Assembly (NCBI RefSeq): GCF_019649055.1
Contig: NW_026570224.1
Span: 868,001-932,000, forward strand
Direction of reading: 5' to 3'
DNA from: Paramacrobiotus metropolitanus
Taxonomy: Eukaryota > Tardigrada > Eutardigrada > Parachela > Macrobiotidae
Length of the DNA: 64,000 nt
Numbering within the stretch: the first letter of the stretch is position 1; each line of letters opens with the position of its first letter. The notes beneath the pieces are model-generated. The model saw only the letters and a program-made list of their open reading frames with translations, was not told where the DNA came from and searched no databases. Of this stretch, positions 38,912-52,748 are shown one piece after another. Made by a program: the position numbers and the translations under genes.

Positions 38912-41367
38912 ATAATGATATGCAATTCAAAAGTGCAAGTCCAACTGCTGCTAACAAGTCAGGTGTCTGAGTGTTGGGAGCGCTGCAGAACCTGTGAAAA
39001 TGGCGGTTTATATATGCTTTTTTCTGTACTTTCAGCGCCATTTTGTTATCAAGCACTCCAAAGTAATTCTCTTGTTCAACTAACAATATCTAGGCGCTTT
39101 GGCACCGGTTCGCACATCCATAAATTTTTCAACATAATGTTCGTGACCTTTAGTACAGCGGCGAGTGTAAGGAACAATGCGCTCGAACAGATATCACCAG
39201 ACAGGTACTAAGAAAATACTCGTGGAGATTATCATTAATTGCTTTAATCACAGCATACTCCACCACATACTCCGTCCATCGAAAATTCTATCTTTGTCGC
39301 CAGCCGATAAACAAAACCGCCGATAATAATGCTTGCACGTTCCAATTCAAAACTGAGAAAAGTATAGCTGGCGCAGATTTTGCATGTTAAAAATGTTTTA
39401 AGCTTTTTCCAGACTAATTTTTAGTTTTTACACAGCGTTCAACAAAGCGAAAGTTAATACTTGTAAAAAGCTACACACCCATATTAATCCATATAACTCG
39501 AATTAACTTAAAATTTACGAAATTTCACACAGTGTTTTAAATTTTTTCTTATTTCTACAAGATCATGCAAAAGCGCCAATTTGCGTTCTATAACGATGAA
39601 TTCGGTTCTGCTTTTTGTACAAATACAGTTAGTACAGCAAGAATATTGAGATGCCCCATTTACTTCAAAGAGACTCTGTTTACGGCTGCCTTTTTACATG
39701 AACAAAAATCTTCAAGCCCTTTAGGGTACCATTGGCTGCTGTACATTATTTATCGTTTATGCAGATTATGTTTTTTTTGCAAAAAATACGTATAGGAGAA
39801 CATAAACAATTACCATCTGTTTATAATTTCTCTGCTGGTAGGTATTTGTTACATTTTTCAGGATTGACAGCAGTGTTAGTGAGACCAACGAGCCTCGGTG
39901 CTTACAATAAAATTTTGCATCTCAAAGCCATTTGATTCAATAAATGAAATATTCAAGGTTCTTTTGGTGCAACCGTGCAGAGTACGATTATTGCAGATAC
40001 TACTTATGGTCAGAGTGTAAGTATGTGTAGTTGTACATGTTTGGCTAATTTCCGTTATGCGGTGAGTGTACAACACTGTGCAATAATCTGCATCACGAGA
40101 GTTACATAACATCTTTTATTCATAAAATGCTCTTCAAGGTCTGTCATATAAAGACGCAGAAGTATTCCTTGATCATGCGGCAGAAATCCGCGGGAAACAG
40201 TAAGGCTGGCGTTGGATCTGTTTACATACGGTATATTTAAAGTTTATTCACATAACAAACGGGGTGCAGCTGTTCGTGACAAGGAACATCCTCGTGATAT
40301 TTTTCTTGAAAATTTAAATAAGAAAATTAGCCATTAATGTTTATGTGACCGTGATTTACAGCCACCGTGACGAGAAGAGCAGAATGGTTCAACAACATTG
40401 ATCGGCTCTTTAATTCCAGACAATACCCGGAAGCACCGCTTCTAGCTTTGCGTCATTCGCAACATGAGCAGCCGCATCGCCTTATAATTAGGGCTGCGGT
40501 TAATTTCGCCATATTTTAATTTGGATCAATTTGGTTGCGCACCAGCGGAGCGCAGCTGTGATTTGGTTATTATGCGGTACATGTCTGACTATAGAAAAAA
40601 ACCGGTTCGATAAGACATCGTGGTTGGATTGATGTCCCTCGCGCGATGCTGGAAAAAAGTTCAAAAATCACTCACCTTGAACTCCAGGCATCGGGCCACC
40701 TGTGAAAAACTCGGCACAGCGTCCATCACTGGAGAACGGAGTTTTACCTATTACTGAGCCAGTCTGCGTGCACTTAAATTTTAAATGTGCACCACTGTGT
40801 CAATGATACCGGCGACACTTCAAATTTTCGAAAACACCGGTGCCGCTTTCTATTTGTAGCGATGGGATACGACGAGCACATCCGGTACCGCTTATAATTA
40901 AACTGTTGATCAGCGATTGCCGTCATCTTTTACACTGGAGCGCAGCTGTCCGCCACTAACAAGAACCTTCCGATATATCCTTTTTTTAGAGTTCTTGCTG
41001 GTTTTTCCACTGATAGTTGGTAAGAATTTGAAGCCATCTGTTGAAGCATACTTCACCTTTTAAACGATGACCTTAACAGCAATGACTTTTTAACGTGTTA
41101 TACTTATACCATTACTTTTTGTTATTAAATTTAACGGTGCTGCTGCTTAGATTAATTATTATCGCTGCATACATGTTTAGAGGGTAAATATGATAACTAT
41201 ATTAAAGGTCAATCAGTTTGTAAAGTACAGCTGTACTTATAAAGTATCGGTACCGGTGTCTGCGTTTGCTATGCACGATAATTTCTCAGCCTATCAAATC
41301 AATTTTCTATATTGTAAGTTTTTGTTTAGATCTTCCCGAAACTGGCATCTACGATTGAGTGGGTACA
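38912..41367. other. intergenic, divergent promoters
   Basis: It separates GTP cyclohydrolase (minus) from the acidic secreted gene (plus), so it should hold both promoters. No coding region is recognised. The words GGAGCGCAGCTGT (near 40546 and 40937) and CTTATAATTA each occur twice between 40.4 and 41.0 kb. Confidence 0.4.
39007..39014 (-). promoter_or_regulatory. possible TATA box of GTP cyclohydrolase I
   Basis: TATATAAA on the minus strand lies about 96 bases upstream of the first Met codon, a plausible spacing for a TATA box plus a short leader. This is position and motif only. Confidence 0.35.
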
Positions 41368-42893
41368 ATGATCGCAAAACTCATACTGTATTTGACGATC
41401 TCGTTTACTTGGGAGCTGTGCTTTGCCAACGGGATTAAATATCCCTGGCTGACTCGTAAGTGATAAATAATTCTTGCATTTTCGTTACAAGTGAAGAAAA
41501 GTACAGTAAACAACGAGTAAATAAATTCTGAATATTAGCTCGCAGATATGCAACATCCTCTTCTCTCTTGATTTACCGGTATAAGAAGGTTCCCTTATGA
41601 TGTGTAGATTTACGGATTTAACAAGCTCTCGTTCGTTAATTATATTATTATTCGTATTAATGGTGCTTAGAATATTTGCATTCCGTTTCTGATATGACGT
41701 AGTAGAGTACTGTATACAATTAATTTACAGAAAAGCCCAACTTGCGTCAAGAATCGGATAAACTGATTTCTGGCTTTAATGGGCTGTATACGGACATTGA
41801 CGCCCAAAACGAGTTTCCCGAAGTCACCGATGACAACGTCGGCTTGAACGAAGTGCCAAAAATTAATTATCCATTTGCCATGAGTAAGTCCTTATTGTGC
41901 ATAATAATTATAAATAAAATGAAGCATGATCCACGCGACAGTTTAATAAAATTCTTTAAAAATAATGAATAATAAAACTTAATATCTTTATTGAGACAGT
42001 TGAACAAATTTTTCTAATTCCGAACTGTAATTTCCAGCGCACAATTTGCGAATAACACGTTTTGTGCATCAACGCATTGTGCAAAGTACTGTGCTTTACC
42101 CGAAAAAATTATCCACGCCTGTAAATTATTCCTCTATTTAATCAATACTTTCGTTTTATTTTGTAGTTAGACTTTCTTGTGAATTGTCTCGAGATAAAAC
42201 TGGTACACTGCCACTAATATGGATTGTTCTAAGTAAATAAAAATAATTAGCCTAGACTTACTGTAAATACCGCTCGTGCGACTTCGAGTACAGTACTTAT
42301 TACCCACCTCATACGTATGACAGAACACTTGTTAAACCTCTGCCTATGGATACGGTAGGAAATTTAAAATACTGATTTTGAAAAATATTATTGCACTGTA
42401 CAACTCATTGTAAAAAGTATGGTTGTTTACATTTGGCATTTTTCCGACTAACACGTTTTCAGTCGTACTATCTCCGATACCGCAATAAGCTTCGCATCGC
42501 AATCAGTAAGTTTTAGCGAAGCAATGAAAATGACAGTAATGAAAGGACCCAAATGCAGATTCGACATTTCGCTTAAAAAATCAAAAATTATAAAAAATAC
42601 CAGCTTAATGTGATAGAATGTATGTCAGTGTCACGCTTATAGTGAAATACTGGGCACTCCTGAATCAGAAGATGAACCGGGACGCCATCCAGCCGGTCAT
42701 AAAGCGAATTCCTTTTCACCATGAAAACAGTTTCGCACCGGACAGCGAATCCGATGGCTCTGATGACTTATTCGTCGAACTCGGGGAACCGGCGTACCAA
42801 CCAGATCCCCCGGTTTTGGATCGGAATGTTCTGGAAACCTTCAGAAAGCTTAAAGGAACTCGTCCAGAAACACCTAAGGCCGATTCTAATTAA
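41368..42893 (+). CDS. small acidic secreted protein, paralogue of the 13852-14695 gene
   Basis: Three exons, 41368-41455, 41731-41883 and 42643-42893, sum to 492 nt (163 aa). Both introns are phase 1. Exon 1 is a signal peptide (MIAKLILYLTISFTWELCFA). Exon 2 is acidic (YTDIDAQNEFPEVTDDNVG). Exon 3 begins with a KYWALLNQ block, passes an acidic run (PDSESDGSDDLFVE) and ends with LGEPAYQPDPPVLDRNVLE and a basic, Pro-containing tail. The LGEP-x-Y-x-PD-x-PV-x-DR segment, the length, the signal exon and the intron phases match the gene at 13.9 kb, which has an extra seven-codon last exon. There are no Cys residues after the signal. The family is unknown to me, and both copies look intact. Confidence 0.75.
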
Positions 42894-43413
42894 CCGTCTC
42901 CAGCTAGACCTGGCAGTAAAGCTGATTAGTCAATAACTGTATTCGAAATAACTGACAAGCAAATCTTTCGTGAAAAAAAGATTACTTAAGTTACAAGAAG
43001 CTCTTTACATGAAGGTCATTTTCATGGTAAAATAGACATTATTAGAGAAACACGAGCATGTTATTGCGAATAACATTCTAATAATTAGATTGAAGTAGAA
43101 TTAAAGTGGCAGTACAGATTCCTCCCCAGAGCTGGACAATTCACATTATGAGCGCCAATATGCAGTCCAATGCACTCGTAGTTTCCTCGTACTTTGTATA
43201 TTGTATTTCTTACCGGGAAAACTCATACAAGGAAACTAGTCAAAACTGTAAAAAGCAATAGCATATACGATAATACTATTAAAAAAGGGTGTACAAATGA
43301 GAATCATTGAATCAGAACAGACGTTGGAGGTTCACGGAAGCAAGAAACAAAAATAAATTACAAAACGCAGTTTTTATCAAGCTATCGGAAAATCACTAAC
43401 GCTATGCACTACA
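42894..43413. other. short convergent gap
   Basis: It separates the convergent acidic secreted gene (plus) and NEDD1 (minus). No feature seen. Confidence 0.4.
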
Positions 43414-45903
43414 TTAAAGGTATGGCAGGCGTTTTCGAATTGCAGTCAGCTCGTTAAAAATCAACTCCAATAAGGCTGTGTTGTGTGCGGTATCTTCCTG
43501 TAACTTTCCGATCTTTTTCTACAAAATTCATCTGATTTGTTAAGTATGGAGCTACGAACTCACGGTACGGTACGGTGACTAAACTATTCGGTTCGCTCTT
43601 CCTACCTCGGCCTCTATAAGTCGTTCGCAATTTTCGTGTTCATAATCATAAATCATATCACGAATGTCCAATACCGCTACACGATGTTCCATGGCGGCAC
43701 TGTCCAGTTTCGTGGCCAAATTCTGCAACTGATCTGCAAAATTCGAATCACGCTCGCTGTCCGAGGGCTTGCTGCCCGTCAAAGTATCGGCCGGTTCAAC
43801 AATCGGAGAGCTTGCATTGTTTTCTATAATCGTACACAACATTAAGAATTTTTCCATTTCAGTCGTGCACTTGAGACGAAACAAAATACTTATACGTCAC
43901 AGAAAGTGGAAATGTCTACTTTTACAAACGTACCAAGGTTATTGCGCACGGTAATATTTGGTGACAACGTCATGACTGGCAGCGTTTGGGAGGCAACCCC
44001 CTCTGACAACTCTTTTGGCTGGATACGTTGAACAGTAGCGAAAGGTGCCGATAGAGAGATGGAAGCTGTTTCTACCGAAGGTTTGCTAGAATGCACACGT
44101 CCTGCATTTCGCGAGATTGCATCTTTCACTTCTGGGTCTACAAAATAAATCGAAAAGGGAAATTACGATAATATCGTCACGATCTAAGAAATTAATCATA
44201 GCTGGAACAAAACTCCAGAAAAATTGCGCGTAAAAATTTTAATTTTTCAGGAATTCACGCTATTCCCGAAAATAAAGTAAGATCTTCGATGACTGGTAAA
44301 TGCACAGCTTACTGGATCCACGTTTTCCTTGACGCAGATCCGTGACCGGCAACGAGACTTTTGGTGTCACTTGATTTCCATTGGCTCGAAGGCCTGTATG
44401 TCGATCCTGCCAATTGAACAGGATAAAAGATACTTTAAGTTTTCAACGTAGCAGAAGGTTTCATTACAGTTCCCAATGCAGGATTGACCTTCGCTTGCGG
44501 CTGCACAGCTAGCGCCACCACAGGCACGTTGTGCTCCATAAACATCCGCTGCGGCGATGGGTCTTTTGTGAGATTGTACAGCAGGATCTTTCCCGTGGAC
44601 GTACCGCAAAGAATTTCATTCCCCGTTGGAAGGAACAGAATACTGTACAGCGAGCAGTCCGACATGATTTTGTTGAGTATTCTGCAAAATAAAAACAATT
44701 ACAGTACACTTTAAAGCAAAATCCAAGTAAAGCCTCGTTCATCCTTGTTTAACAGAAAATAAAAATTTACTTTTTCTGTCCAATGTGAAAAATAATAATC
44801 TGGTTATCCATGCCAACAGATGCAGCAAGGTTCGGATTAGTGTGGGAGAAGGCACTAAAATGTGGAAAATTAGTGGTGTTGTAAAATTATAGAAGTCGAG
44901 TTGCGCATCAGTACATATCGTTGCAAGCAGCCAGATGGGTAGAAATGCTTTCGAACGGGTACGAAAACTCTTTTTTAATCGTATCCAAAAAAGTAATCGC
45001 TCCGCTTTCGTGCCCACAAATCAAGGTGCGCAGATCAATTGGGAATGGTTGCAAAACCAGAACTGCCTGCAAAAATAAAAAAAAATAGGTAAAAACTGAC
45101 GCGACAAGCAATGCAATTGGTCTGGATAGTGTACAAACGTATTTGTTTGAACTAAAAATTATCTGAACATGAGCTAAAAATAGGAATAAACTTAGGGCGT
45201 GTGCATTACACAATCACGAACCTTCGATTGTCCTTTGATTTTTGTTAAGCTCGACTGCTCGATTTTCGTCGATCGAAACCACAGGTCACCTTCCGCATCC
45301 GCAATGATGAGAGCAGTATCATCCGCATTGAAAAGAATACTTTTAATTTCGCTTCCTATGGTGCTTGCAGGAAGCGTAGTAATTTTCGTGGTTTTTCGAT
45401 CGAAGATCTGCACCAATCCTTCCTTGTTGGCGCCTGCCACAATCTGCCCATTGCCATTGCCAAATGCCACCAGGGTTCGCGAAATACGCTGTAATGGATG
45501 CAGAGCTACGTTTTGCAATTGTCTCAGACTCTCAATGCGTTGCAGGTCGTCAAAAGACACATACTTTGGATGAGGAAGAATCACGCGATCCACTGCTAAC
45601 AGATTTATCACTTTCAGCAGCAAAAATCTCAACGGGAGCACCGATGCCTCCGTTGCGAGTAACACTCAGCAAGTAAATTTTAGCGACATCGCTGCCTTTC
45701 CGAAAGCCAACGACGGCGATGCAGTCTCCCTTTGGTGACCAGATGGCTCGAACAACAGATACAAAATCCGTGGACGATGTGGACGGGATGACGCTGATCT
45801 TCTCAGCGTCCCACACTTTCAAGCTGTCTCCAGCGGACAAGAAGTACGCAGCCATACTGCTGTACACCAACAACGTACTGGAGCAGTTTTCTAAACTGAA
45901 CAC
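43414..45903 (-). CDS. Nedd1: NEDD1, WD-repeat gamma-tubulin recruitment factor
   Basis: Nine exons, 45666-45903, 45222-45592, 44915-45066, 44771-44854, 44468-44681, 44313-44406, 43934-44137, 43606-43823 and 43414-43518, sum to 1680 nt (559 aa). The N-terminal two thirds is a WD40 propeller: AGDSLKVWDAEK, IVAGANKEGLVQIFDRKT, LIIADAEGDLWF, LICGHESGAITFLD, ASVGMDNQIIIFHIGQKK and CGTSTGKILLYNLTKD. A low-complexity linker follows, then a short helical C-terminus (EHENCERLIEAEKKIGKLQ) like the gamma-tubulin-binding end of NEDD1. NEDD1 recruits the gamma-tubulin ring complex to centrosomes and spindles. The SVGMDNQIII and GKILLYNL repeats and the overall layout match vertebrate NEDD1 better than other WD proteins. 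Intron 1 (73 nt) uses a weak GTGTTA donor, chosen because it restores the frame. Confidence 0.85.
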
Positions 45904-46774
45904 TTAATGGCAATAATTAATAGCATCAATTATTAAAAACGCGACTTCAGTCACTTCAGACAAGAAAAAGAGAAAAACTCTCGAAGATCCAACCACAAAT
46001 TACAAATAATTCGAACGATTGACAACTTGAAAAACGCAAACACAGGAACAAATGAATAGCGCCATGTAATGGGAGTGCAGGGATTCTTTGCGCTTGCGCT
46101 GTAATAGGGTTGCTGGAAGTCCTAGGTCACGCATGGGCCATGGCCATCTGCCTGCTGGTGATTAAAATCGTAAAATTATAACAATTGTACTTTCACTCTT
46201 TCCCTAGTTTCCCAAGAAAGCGCTTCTTCTGGCAGGCTTTCGTAAAATTTATTTCCTTTATATTCTCATGGTGTCTATTACGAGAATTGTGAAGCGCTTT
46301 GCTGAGGCATTCGCTATCAAAAAAGCGAATTTCCGTCATATTATTTCGCAGTTACGCACCAGTTCGAGTTCGACAGGATCGACGCTGGACACACACTGCT
46401 TTCTTTCCCAAATTCCCACGTATCGAAATGAATTACGGGAATCTCGCGGACTGTTTCCGCTTCCCGCTATCTTATGTATCAGTGGTCTACTTGTTCAGCA
46501 TTTTAGAACAATTTCTACATTTTTTATCTTAAGTTTCAAGGAAGGCGCAAAATCCTCAATCAAGAATCATTTCCAATACCATCACATTTTATTAAAAACG
46601 ATATTTTCGAAAGTTATCATCTGCTGATACTCGAGCAAGCAAACCCAGTTGAACATAGAAGTATAACAAATCAAGATCAGCCATAATTATATAAACAATC
46701 ACAGAGTTTTTAAGGACGACCTACATTGTTTCTAACAAATCACAGATACATAACCACTGTAAAAACCCGACCGG
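45904..46774. other. gap between V-ATPase a and NEDD1
   Basis: No domain found. A plus-strand frame at 46268-46627 has no recognisable similarity. Both neighbours are on the minus strand, so the NEDD1 promoter lies here. Confidence 0.4.
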
Positions 46775-49700
46775 CTATTCCGATCTTTCCGCAATCGCGT
46801 TCATAGCGTCGATCTTTTTGAAGTCAAACGGCTCAAAAGCGTACCCAGAACCACCATAAAATTTGTTTTGGAACTCCACCCTAGAAACAATACTCCAGTG
46901 TTAAGTATCAACAATAAACAATTTCAACATTGTTTTGAGAGTTTACCAATGCAAACGAAGAGCATGCAGGAATGCACTCATGCCTAATAAAGAAAACAAA
47001 ACATAAAACACTTCACAATTCTATGAAAATTAAATAGGCTAAAACAATTTTCACTGCGTACCTTCCATGAACACCAGAATGCCGAGAGTGGCCGATGCCC
47101 ACGCGGAAAACACGGCAAATACCAAAAACAACCCGGCAAAGTTATTAAACATGAAGGAATTTACGTACACCATAGTCCAAAGCACTTCCGACAATTCTAA
47201 AATATTCGGCATAAAATAAATATTGATTAAGCTTTAACAGTGCTGCAGTATTCGCACGATCGCGTATAAAAGGTTTACGGTTTACGTCACCACTCACGAG
47301 AATGTGCCAGACTTAGTGCCCATAACCGAAGATAAGATGCGGTGTTACTGATAACCCCCAAACAAAACTCGATGGTATGGATGGCTTGGTAGATCATAAT
47401 ATCAGAGAATGACTGCAAAAACATATTGGAGATTCGGAAGTGCACCCGGTACATTAGCACGTCCCGCCAGATTACAGAACGTCATTAACACCGGTTTCAC
47501 CCTGACGGTGAATTAACCGTTAAACAGGCAAGATTACTAACTTTTCTGAATTTCGCAGCAAAAAATGAGATACTGCTACAAGTTAGTTAGCATGTACCGT
47601 ACCGAGTTATTTTCGCACCATATTAAATTTTAAGTATTGTCATATCAAGAGGACAGGTTGCAGGCGAAGTAATAATACCGTATTATTTCTACTTAATTTT
47701 ATAGCACCGGTGTAAAAACAATTTTGCAGTGTGGTAATTATTACCGCAAAAGAACCGGGCGGTACTTCTATCTATTTCAATTCCATGTGTCAGCAATTTT
47801 ATCTGTTTACCTCACCACTGGCGTGGTCATCATGGCCGCCTGTGTTGGTCGTGGAATTATCATCATCCACATTTGTATACTGCGCCCGCTAATTGGAGAA
47901 CAAAAAATGCTCATGTTCGATTTTCTTTTCATGGTCAACACATCTAACGGTAAGTTGAAAATATCGGCGGTACACTTACCGAGCTGCGAACCCGATTATA
48001 GATGGGTTTAATAAATAACATCCAGGGAATGCATAATACGGCAACTACCACCAGCGTTATTTGTACTTCTTTCTGCAGTTACAAACAACGTCCAGTTAGT
48101 GATTAATTTTAAATCACAGAAAGGATATTTCAAAAAGGGTACCTGATGAGGATAAAATGTGTACAATTTACATGTGCCATTGTTGGGATTTTCCTGACTA
48201 TATTTCATCAAAAACATGTTGATCAGACCAATCAGTAGCTGCGGTGAGCAACTGGATACGCTGGCGTCGAAAATAATCCATTTGGTAAAAATTTGAGCCA
48301 CCAGATAGCCAAACATGCACAATAAGAAGATCACTTGCGGAATAAATTCACAAATTATATTCAGCGGCTTTTTAAAATATCTGCAAATGACCAAAATCCA
48401 TTAAATGACATTTCAAAGCGTGCCACAGCGGCAACTCACGTGTGATTGAAGGCGCTCAGACAAATTCCAAACATCATCTGCAAACGACAAAACGGAACTC
48501 GTTAATGATACTGACTTGGCACCACAGTAACAGAATCGACAACGGAATTGATAAGATGCTGATGATGGTACAACGATAAAATCTGGACACACCTGCATAA
48601 CACCCAAAATGACGGACATCTTCATTTTGTAGGAATTGATGAAATTAATCTTGTTGCTAGCCATGGCCCACACTGGATCAATCCCGAACGGATACGGACC
48701 ATTGTCATTAATGTAATCCGAAGAATTCGGGTTAAGCTGTATTGCAGGCTCTTGTCCTTCCGGATAGTCCGACATACTAAAACAAATCAAGCAAGCTTAT
48801 ATATCTGCAGCTGCCAGAATATAACTAATATTTATCGATAACGGTATATTGTGAATACGGCATCCATTTACTTGTAGTTCATTGCACTCCAGCGCGATCC
48901 AAAAATGTTCATGGATTTGCTGAAAATGTCGTTGTAAATAAATCCTGTGTAGATACTAAACAGACCCATCAGGAAAATGATATATCTTCCCCCAAACATG
49001 GTAAGAGCAATCTACAAATTAAAACATTTAATCATTTCGAAGGCTGCGGAGCAGGGAAAATGGCTACTTCATTAATTTTTACCGTAGGGAAAATAAACTA
49101 CCTACTTATACAAATAAGCCGATGATTAAGGCACTTAAACACATTTTTTCTAGTTTATTAAAGTGTGTTAAATTCAGCTCCGTATAGTGTTCTGCATGTC
49201 TGTTTAAAGCCGATGAACGATGAACAAGCCAAGAGGATATTATGCACCGCTTTTACAAACGATTCTTCCAGGGCTCTTGCATTAAAAGATAAATTACCAA
49301 ATTATAAATTTCAAGTAAACTACACATTTAATTTAAAACAAGTACTGTACTGCTACCCTGCACTTGTCCATTTATTTTGCAGTGCAGGCCCACGTACGTT
49401 GTATGAGCCCATTCACAATTCACATACACGGCCTGCAACTGCGTGCGAGAGTGCAGGCAGCTGACTGAACGTGAGCGGCTTTAGCTCTCACTCGCCTACA
49501 GTGCAGTAGACTCAAACCGTACAAAAGTCTGGACAAGTGAAGGGTAGCAGTACAGTAAATAAATTTTACTTACCTCGCCTAAACCTCTCCGGCTTTCTAT
49601 CCATTTCTCCTTCCAAATCAGCACTGCTGCTAATGCTGCCATAATTGCTCCATGACCAGCATCGCCAAACATTACAGCAAAAAGAAACGGAAACGTAATG

Positions 49701-52700
49701 ACTGTGAACGGTGCTACAAACAAAAATACAAAAGACTGAACTACAAACAGAATTTCCAATCAGAACTTGGATAAACATGTCACTGTGAAATATCAGCGTC
49801 AAAATGGTAAACAAGGGCTAGGGAATGAATGATTTACACATATGCTGAATGATTTACACATAACGATATAGTACCTGGATTAACTTCTCGATAGTTTGCC
49901 ATCCCGTACGCATCGACAATCCCCTGAAAACCGGATGTAAACTTGTTCGTTTTGTGATACGTAGGCGGTGTGTCCTTTGTCGGAATCGGTGAAACAATGG
50001 ACGGAACGTTACATTCGGCTTTTTCCTACCAGCAAATTTTTTATATCATTAGCGTATTTGTCTAGTTCACGGTGGCGTAATTGCGCTATTAGCAACATGC
50101 GAAAAGTGTACATGTCAAATACAAAGTAAGACTTCAACTGCGAACGCACATCACCATTAAAAGGAGTTGGCTACTGTAGTGCGTTAATAATAATTAAAAG
50201 AGATTTGGTAGCTTACCGTTCCAACTCCAAGAGCATAACGAATTCTGTCGAGTTCCTTAAGCGGACACCAGCCTTCTCCAACAAAACAGCGCTGCGTTAT
50301 ATCGATATTGAAATTGTTCATCAATGTGTAAACAGCTTTGATTTTCTGCAACTTCTTGCACCACAAATCAATATTTTTGGCTGACGCTGTCATGACCATC
50401 AGGCGATGTTGTTGAGTGTGTCCGATAAGCTACAATCATAATTACTGAAGCGTCGATTTCACTTTCGTTTACAATATAATGTTCTCAAATTTCAAGTAAA
50501 CGAATGCAAAAAGTGCTGCGTCATTTTGCAGACGCAACATCATCCACTTTCGTGCGCCTATATGATTTTCAAAAACATTTTTAATTCCTACCGTTTTCAA
50601 GTCTTCGATACGGGTCATAACCTGAATCGCCATTTCACGCATTTCTGCACTGGTTTCCGGGCATGGAAAAATAGTTGCCTTGAAGCTACAACAGAACCGC
50701 AAACGTAAGTCAAAGCATTATTAAAGCGCAAGTAAGGAAGTGTGTCGTCAGTTTCGAAGCTAAATCATCAAAAGCACGGAACGCACAATATCAAATTATC
50801 AAAATATAAACAACATACTTTTACGAAAAAATCTGGTAGTAGACAGCACATGCTTAAGCCCTGGACATACGACATTCAAAATAATTACGATCTGATCTGG
50901 TAAGAATTCAGTTAGCACTTACTAACTCACTCGCACTGGCTGTTTAAATCGAAATGAAACTTACGCTTCACAGATCTTTTTTACTCGAACCTTCAATTGC
51001 TCTCCTTGGTAAAAAGCGAAAAAAGTTGATTTTCGTATTTCCGCTCCCTGATAGAAAAAATAATGCGAACTTAAATAAAACGAACACGTCGCAGGCTAAT
51101 TTAACAGCGGAAAATACATGATCTATGTATCTACCGTGAGGGGATCTTCCAATGGAGTCTCAATATCATGGCACCGCACGAGCACAGTTCCTCGTGACAA
51201 TCTCCAGATGAGCCGCTCGAAAGCTGGCACTTTCTGCTGTAGAATAGTTCCAGCCAGAAAGCTTATCTGCGCTTCGCGTTTAGCTCCCGGTATGGGCGCA
51301 TCGAATTGTCCGCCCATGGCGTGCACTCCTAAATCATCCTAGAGAAAGAAACAGGCTTGTTTTTATGGTGCAGTGTACCGTGTGTATGAGTACTACTGAA
51401 GTTAAATGCAGCACAACATTTTATTATTTAGTCGCTGTCTTAGAGAAAACAAACAGTGGTGCGCATTTACTTGATCGAATATGGTTTGTGCACGGCGTAA
51501 AACGTGCTTCAGCTCGACAAGTTCCATCATATTCTTGCTCAGCGCTTCGTAGTTTCCGTTGACTTCCTTCAGTTCATGCTCCAGTTTATCCATTGTTCCC
51601 TATAAAATATGTATAAAAACATGCTTAGTCAAGTGCATTCAGCAGAACCGTTATAGACTATCCAGAAATATATCAAAAATTCGTATTTAGCGTTCTAAAA
51701 ATGCAGTACAAGTATCCAGAACAAGACTGAATAGGGAGAGTTTGGATCCCAAATCGAAAAGCCCACTTAATGGCGTTCGCTTGTAAGGAAATTATGTATA
51801 AAGAAATACGTGTGGTGGTTTTAAATACGCAAATAACGAAAATTAATGCGCTGGAACAGTTAGGTTAAAAAAGACCGGATGATAATTGAATACCAACAAA
51901 TTCCGTGTCATAGTGCACAACCACAGAAACGTACAGTGTAAAGGTGTATGCAAAATAAAATGGTTGGGATAAAATGCATTTTTCTCCAAAGCATTTTATC
52001 CATCTTGAAGAAAAATGCTTTATTATGTACATACCTCCAAATCGACCAACTCCCGTGGCAGCGGCGTTGCCGGATTCTCACCGACTCTTAAGATGGGAAT
52101 TTCTTCGCGTTCGCATTCTTTTGTTAAGAAACCTGTTTCACATACGGCAAGTCAAGGTGAGTGTGCTCTCTGATAACACATATGTACACATATTACAACA
52201 CAGAAAATATACGGCCATAATTTACTAATTTTTTATGAAAGCGTATCGTATAATACTTCTGTTATAAACAAAAAAAAATCAAAAAAATTTGATACACCTC
52301 ATAATTCTGAAGCACTCTGGATATTACACTAACGTTCATCGGCTTGTCCCTTGAATGTTCAGCGATCACAAACATCAGCCGGAAAATGTTACCTACGGCA
52401 GTCACTTACGCAGTATCCTTTCCATTTCGTCACATCTTCGGATCTCGTTAACGAATTTACGTTGGAATGCATTGACATCTGCGTTTAACTGTGAATACAG
52501 TACCGGTTAATAAAATAAAGGTTTTTGTATTTCGAGAGTATGTAAAGTCAAAGAATAATAAACCCAAGCATGTTTATTACATGATTTATTAACATTGTCC
52601 GGCCATGCGAAGCCGAGAACACTTGACTTACATCTCGAAACTGGCAAACACCAAGCTCTCCAAGTTCAGCCACACAACAGTAAGCCGCCTCGGACTGAAG

Positions 52701-52748
52701 ATAAAACTGACACAACACCATACGCTGGCTCCTGAATAAGGTTCCCAT
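46775..52748 (-). CDS. ATP6V0A: V-type proton ATPase 116 kDa subunit a
   Basis: Twenty exons (52632-52748, 52410-52488, 52035-52132, 51471-51599, 51135-51338, 50965-51047, 50592-50685, 50217-50429, 49875-50025, 49574-49713, 48872-49011, 48593-48776, 48440-48477, 48143-48380, 47980-48072, 47811-47888, 47298-47412, 47062-47196, 46947-46983, 46775-46880) sum to 2472 nt (823 aa), close to the usual 830-840. Subunit a forms the membrane stator and proton half-channels of the Vo sector, acidifying organelles and synaptic vesicles. Its cytosolic N-terminal half runs from [14 protein letters not shown] through [13 protein letters not shown]. The membrane half has [42 protein letters not shown], an acidic loop ([14 protein letters not shown]), [20 protein letters not shown] and [18 protein letters not shown], which includes the essential proton-path Arg. 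The smallest exons are 37-38 nt. Confidence 0.96.
51971..52023. repeat. imperfect inverted repeat in V-ATPase intron 3
   Basis: TAAAATGCATTTTTCT near 51971 faces AGAAAAATGCTTTA near 52010, with one mismatch and one gap. It lies next to the donor of exon 3. Confidence 0.5.
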
